A stretch of DNA of 64,000 nt, taken from NCBI GenBank assembly GCA_032358165.1, contig JAALGY010000032.1, positions 4,216,001 through 4,280,000 on the forward strand, read 5' to 3'. The position numbers were made by a program, and so were the translations under genes. A model generated the notes under the pieces. The model saw only the letters and a list, made by a program, of their open reading frames with translations, ran no database searches and had not been told where the DNA came from. This document shows, piece by piece, positions 61,796 through 64,000 of this stretch (within the stretch, counting starts at the first letter, position 1; every line of letters begins with the position of its first letter). The DNA comes from Diplosphaera chodatii (Eukaryota > Chlorophyta > Trebouxiophyceae > Prasiolales > Stichococcaceae).

Positions 61796-64000
61796 ATGGG
61801 CGCCGACAGAAAGCACAGCAGCGGGCCCAGCTCGGACACCACGCGAGGATTCCTGGCGGGCGCCGTGGCAGCCACTGTCGTCGTGGTGGGTTGGGCAACT
61901 CTGTCAGCTGCCGCTCACGGCTGCATGCGCATGCGCCTCCCTTGGCAGATGACCCTACCCCGCAACAACCCACCCTACGCTGCTGTCTCTGCAGCTGGTG
62001 TTGGGGAGGTTTGGACCCTCCGGTACAGCCACAGTGTCCAGCGCAGCAGCACCAGTGGCACCGACGGTCGCCGCCGCCGCCAAGTCAGCAAAGGCTGTGG
62101 CGGTGCAGACCGGCATGGCAGCCACCGCCGCAGCGTCCGGCTGCGGCGTGTGCACCATCAAAGTCCGGAACCCGGAGGGCAACCCGCTGTGGGAGCTGTT
62201 CAAGGCGCACGAGCGGGGGCCGCTGATGCGGAAGTGGTGAGCGAGGTGCCCGTGGAAATGCCTGATGACGCAAGTGTGCTGCAGAGGATTGATCATTCAC
62301 AACGCATCTCATGCCCTGCAGGAGCCAGTACTTCCCGGTATATGACAGGTGCGGGGCTGCTGCTGTGCGCTGTGCTGCTGCTGCTGCTGCCTGCTGAGGG
62401 TGCAAGCCGCTGTGCGCCCCTCTGTGGTCGTTCGCCTGTGCATGTGAAGGCAGCGTCACATGCTGTGCAGGTACTTCCAGCAGTTTCGCGGGAAGACGCT
62501 CAACTTCCTGGAGATTGGCGTGCAGGTGGGGGCATGCTGTGCTGTGCACCAATGCAGCTGGTGCTGGCGCTGTCTGTGGCAAGTTGGTGGCATATCAATC
62601 ATGCCGCACAGGGTTGGGTCCAATTGTTCCTGCGCATCGGGCAGCATGACAAGGGGCTGGTATCGACGCCTGACCATGCAAGTCATGCTGCCTGCAGTCC
62701 GGCGGCACGATCGAGATGTGGCACACCTACTTCGGCCCGGGGCTGACGATGTACGGCATCGACATCAACCCCTACTGCAAGGTGCGCTGCGGGCCGGATC
62801 ATGGCGGAAGAAACATGGTATGCCACGACTTGGCCATCCTCGCAGGCAGCAAGTCTGCAGGACTAGCTCAGCGCAGCACACTCAGCAGCCGGCATCCGAG
62901 GGCGTCAGGCTTGCAGCAGTGGAGCCCGCCAGCGTGGCAGCAGCTGGCGTGTTTGCTGCGAGTTTTTGCCAAAGCAGTCGCAGCTTGTGTGCAGCACCTC
63001 ACCCTGAAACCTTGTGCGGTGCGCCGCAGGAGCTGTTCAATGACCCGCCCCGCACCAACATCTATGTGGGGGACCAGTCGGACCGGGAGGGCTGGGCGCG
63101 CTTCCGGAAGCAGATGGCGGACAAGGGCGTCTCCTTTGACGTCATCCTGGACGACGGTAAGGGTTTAGGGTTAAACCCTAGTGAGCCTGAGCTGCGGGGG
63201 TGTCCCGATCCAGTGTCTCTGCAGCAGGGCTGCCCCTGGATGCGCCCCTGCAGCTGTCGCCACGTCACATGTGGTATACGCACGATTGGCGTCTGTCAGA
63301 GCTTGGGTGCTGTGCTTGCCGCGTTGCTCATCTTCAACCAAACATCAGATTCCTACTGTTGCAGGTGGGCACACCATGGAGCAGCAGGTAGGTGCTTGAT
63401 TGCTGACTGCCAGTGCATGCTTGCTCGTCTGGCCTGTGCGGTGCCCCAACTTGCACAGTCAGCGCAAAAGCAATCCCTGCACTCTGACTTTGCTCCTGCT
63501 GCAGATCACAACATGGGAGGAGGCGTGGCCGCTGCTGAACCTGGGCGGCGTCTACATCTGTGAAGACACAGCGACCAGCATGGTGCGCCAGGATCCCGCG
63601 AAGGTTGTGCTGCTCAGGGCAGTGCCTTCTCGTGGGCGGTGTCCCGAGATGCTGCAACACAGCGCGGACGCCGGTAGGCGCTGCAGCTTCGGGTGCAGGC
63701 TGCAGTTGGTGCAACAGCATGAGGAGCGGTCACACTGGCTGCTGCAGGACGTGGGCAGCAGCAAGTGGGGCGGCGGCTACAAGCGCAACGGCACCTGGAT
63801 CGAGTATGCAAAAAACTTTGCGGACCTGCTCAACGGGTGAGCAATCTCCCATGACGCGGCGCCTGCACACTGCTGATGGTCCCTCCATTGCGGCACTTGC
63901 AGGCATCAGCAACGACTGCGCATAAAAAGAATGCGGCAGGGTTACGCAGTTGTACGCATAGCCCTTCCGGCTGCTGACATGGAAGATCAAACGTGCAGGC
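61796..64000 (+). CDS. Membrane-anchored SAM-dependent methyltransferase, macrocin/CmcI-like, 3' partial
   Basis: Exons: 61796-61885, 61995-62236, 62322-62348, 62471-62525, 62698-62781, 63030-63156, 63365-63387, 63505-63582, 63748-63836 and probably 63903 onward past the edge; all phases agree. Residues about 19-35 form a hydrophobic anchor created by the exon 1-2 junction (FLAGAVAATVVV joined to LVLGRF). The catalytic part follows the pattern of macrocin O-methyltransferase/cephalosporin-hydroxylase-type proteins: WSQYFPVYDRYFQQF, SAM motif I NFLEIGVQSGGTIEMW, the acidic YGIDINPYCK, and VILDDGGHTMEQQITTWEEA with Asp and His that bind a metal in this group, then GGVYICEDTATS. Likely a type II membrane protein methylating a sugar or polyketide-like hydroxyl; the substrate is unknown. 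It contains 27-nt and 23-nt exons. The last exon shown is tentative. Confidence 0.78.
63162..63181. repeat. Telomere-like inverted repeat inside an intron
   Basis: A tttaggg unit is directly followed by ttaaaccct, giving an almost palindromic sequence a few bases after the donor of exon 6 of the methyltransferase gene. Plant-type telomere repeats are TTTAGGG. Confidence 0.6.

Overview
The window is nuclear DNA of a GC-rich, intron-dense eukaryote, most likely a chlorophyte green alga. Coding sequence is split into short exons (23 to about 1,000 nt). Introns mostly start gtg(a/c)g and nearly always end ctgcag. Proteins are rich in Ala, Gln, Pro and Gly. TGTAA, the usual green-algal poly(A) signal, lies about 170-210 nt after several stop codons. 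Gene content fits: a plastid porphobilinogen deaminase, a HAP2/GCS1 gamete fusogen close to the Chlamydomonas type, a plant-type AMI1 amidase, and an ARID protein with the HSP20-like C-terminus of plant ARID proteins. No bacterial, organellar, CRISPR, tRNA or rRNA features were seen. All gene models were built by hand from splice sites, reading phase and protein similarity; 'phase-consistent' means every exon junction keeps the frame.

Layout. 1-4273 (-): 5' part of a long alanine-rich coiled-coil protein, running off the left edge. 5027-6025 (+): a cysteine-cluster ORF with an in-frame stop, possibly transposon-derived. 6567-9693 (+): FAD-dependent DAO-family oxidoreductase, nine exons. 10253-10883 (-): unidentified gene fragment. 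11420-12690 (+): decayed copy of the 3' exons of the oxidoreductase. 14539-17437 (+): secreted cysteine-rich protein made of phase-1 modules. 18840-22170 (+): protein-like segments with stops, unresolved. 23148-31055 (-): ARID-Tudor-HSP20 nuclear protein, 16 exons. 31530-34692 (-): alpha/beta hydrolase with transit peptide. 35642-39341 (+): AMI1-type amidase. 39606-42894 (-): unrecognised nuclear-looking protein. 43373-50652 (+): HAP2/GCS1, 20 exons. About 51301-53052 (-): TAZ zinc-finger protein with unresolved ends. 54768-57419 (-): unknown coiled-coil protein with a triplicated PKF(L/M)FDE motif. 58151 to about 61006 (-): porphobilinogen deaminase. 61796 to beyond 64000 (+): membrane-anchored SAM methyltransferase.

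The genes are independent eukaryotic units and do not form a pathway cluster. Three close divergent pairs (34692/35642, 42894/43373, about 61006/61796) may share promoters. The most notable points are the complete HAP2 gene, an unusually high share of GC-AG introns (8 of about 109 modelled), including three in a row in the PKF(L/M)FDE gene, the ARID-Tudor-HSP20 architecture, and several partial exon or gene duplications at different stages of decay.
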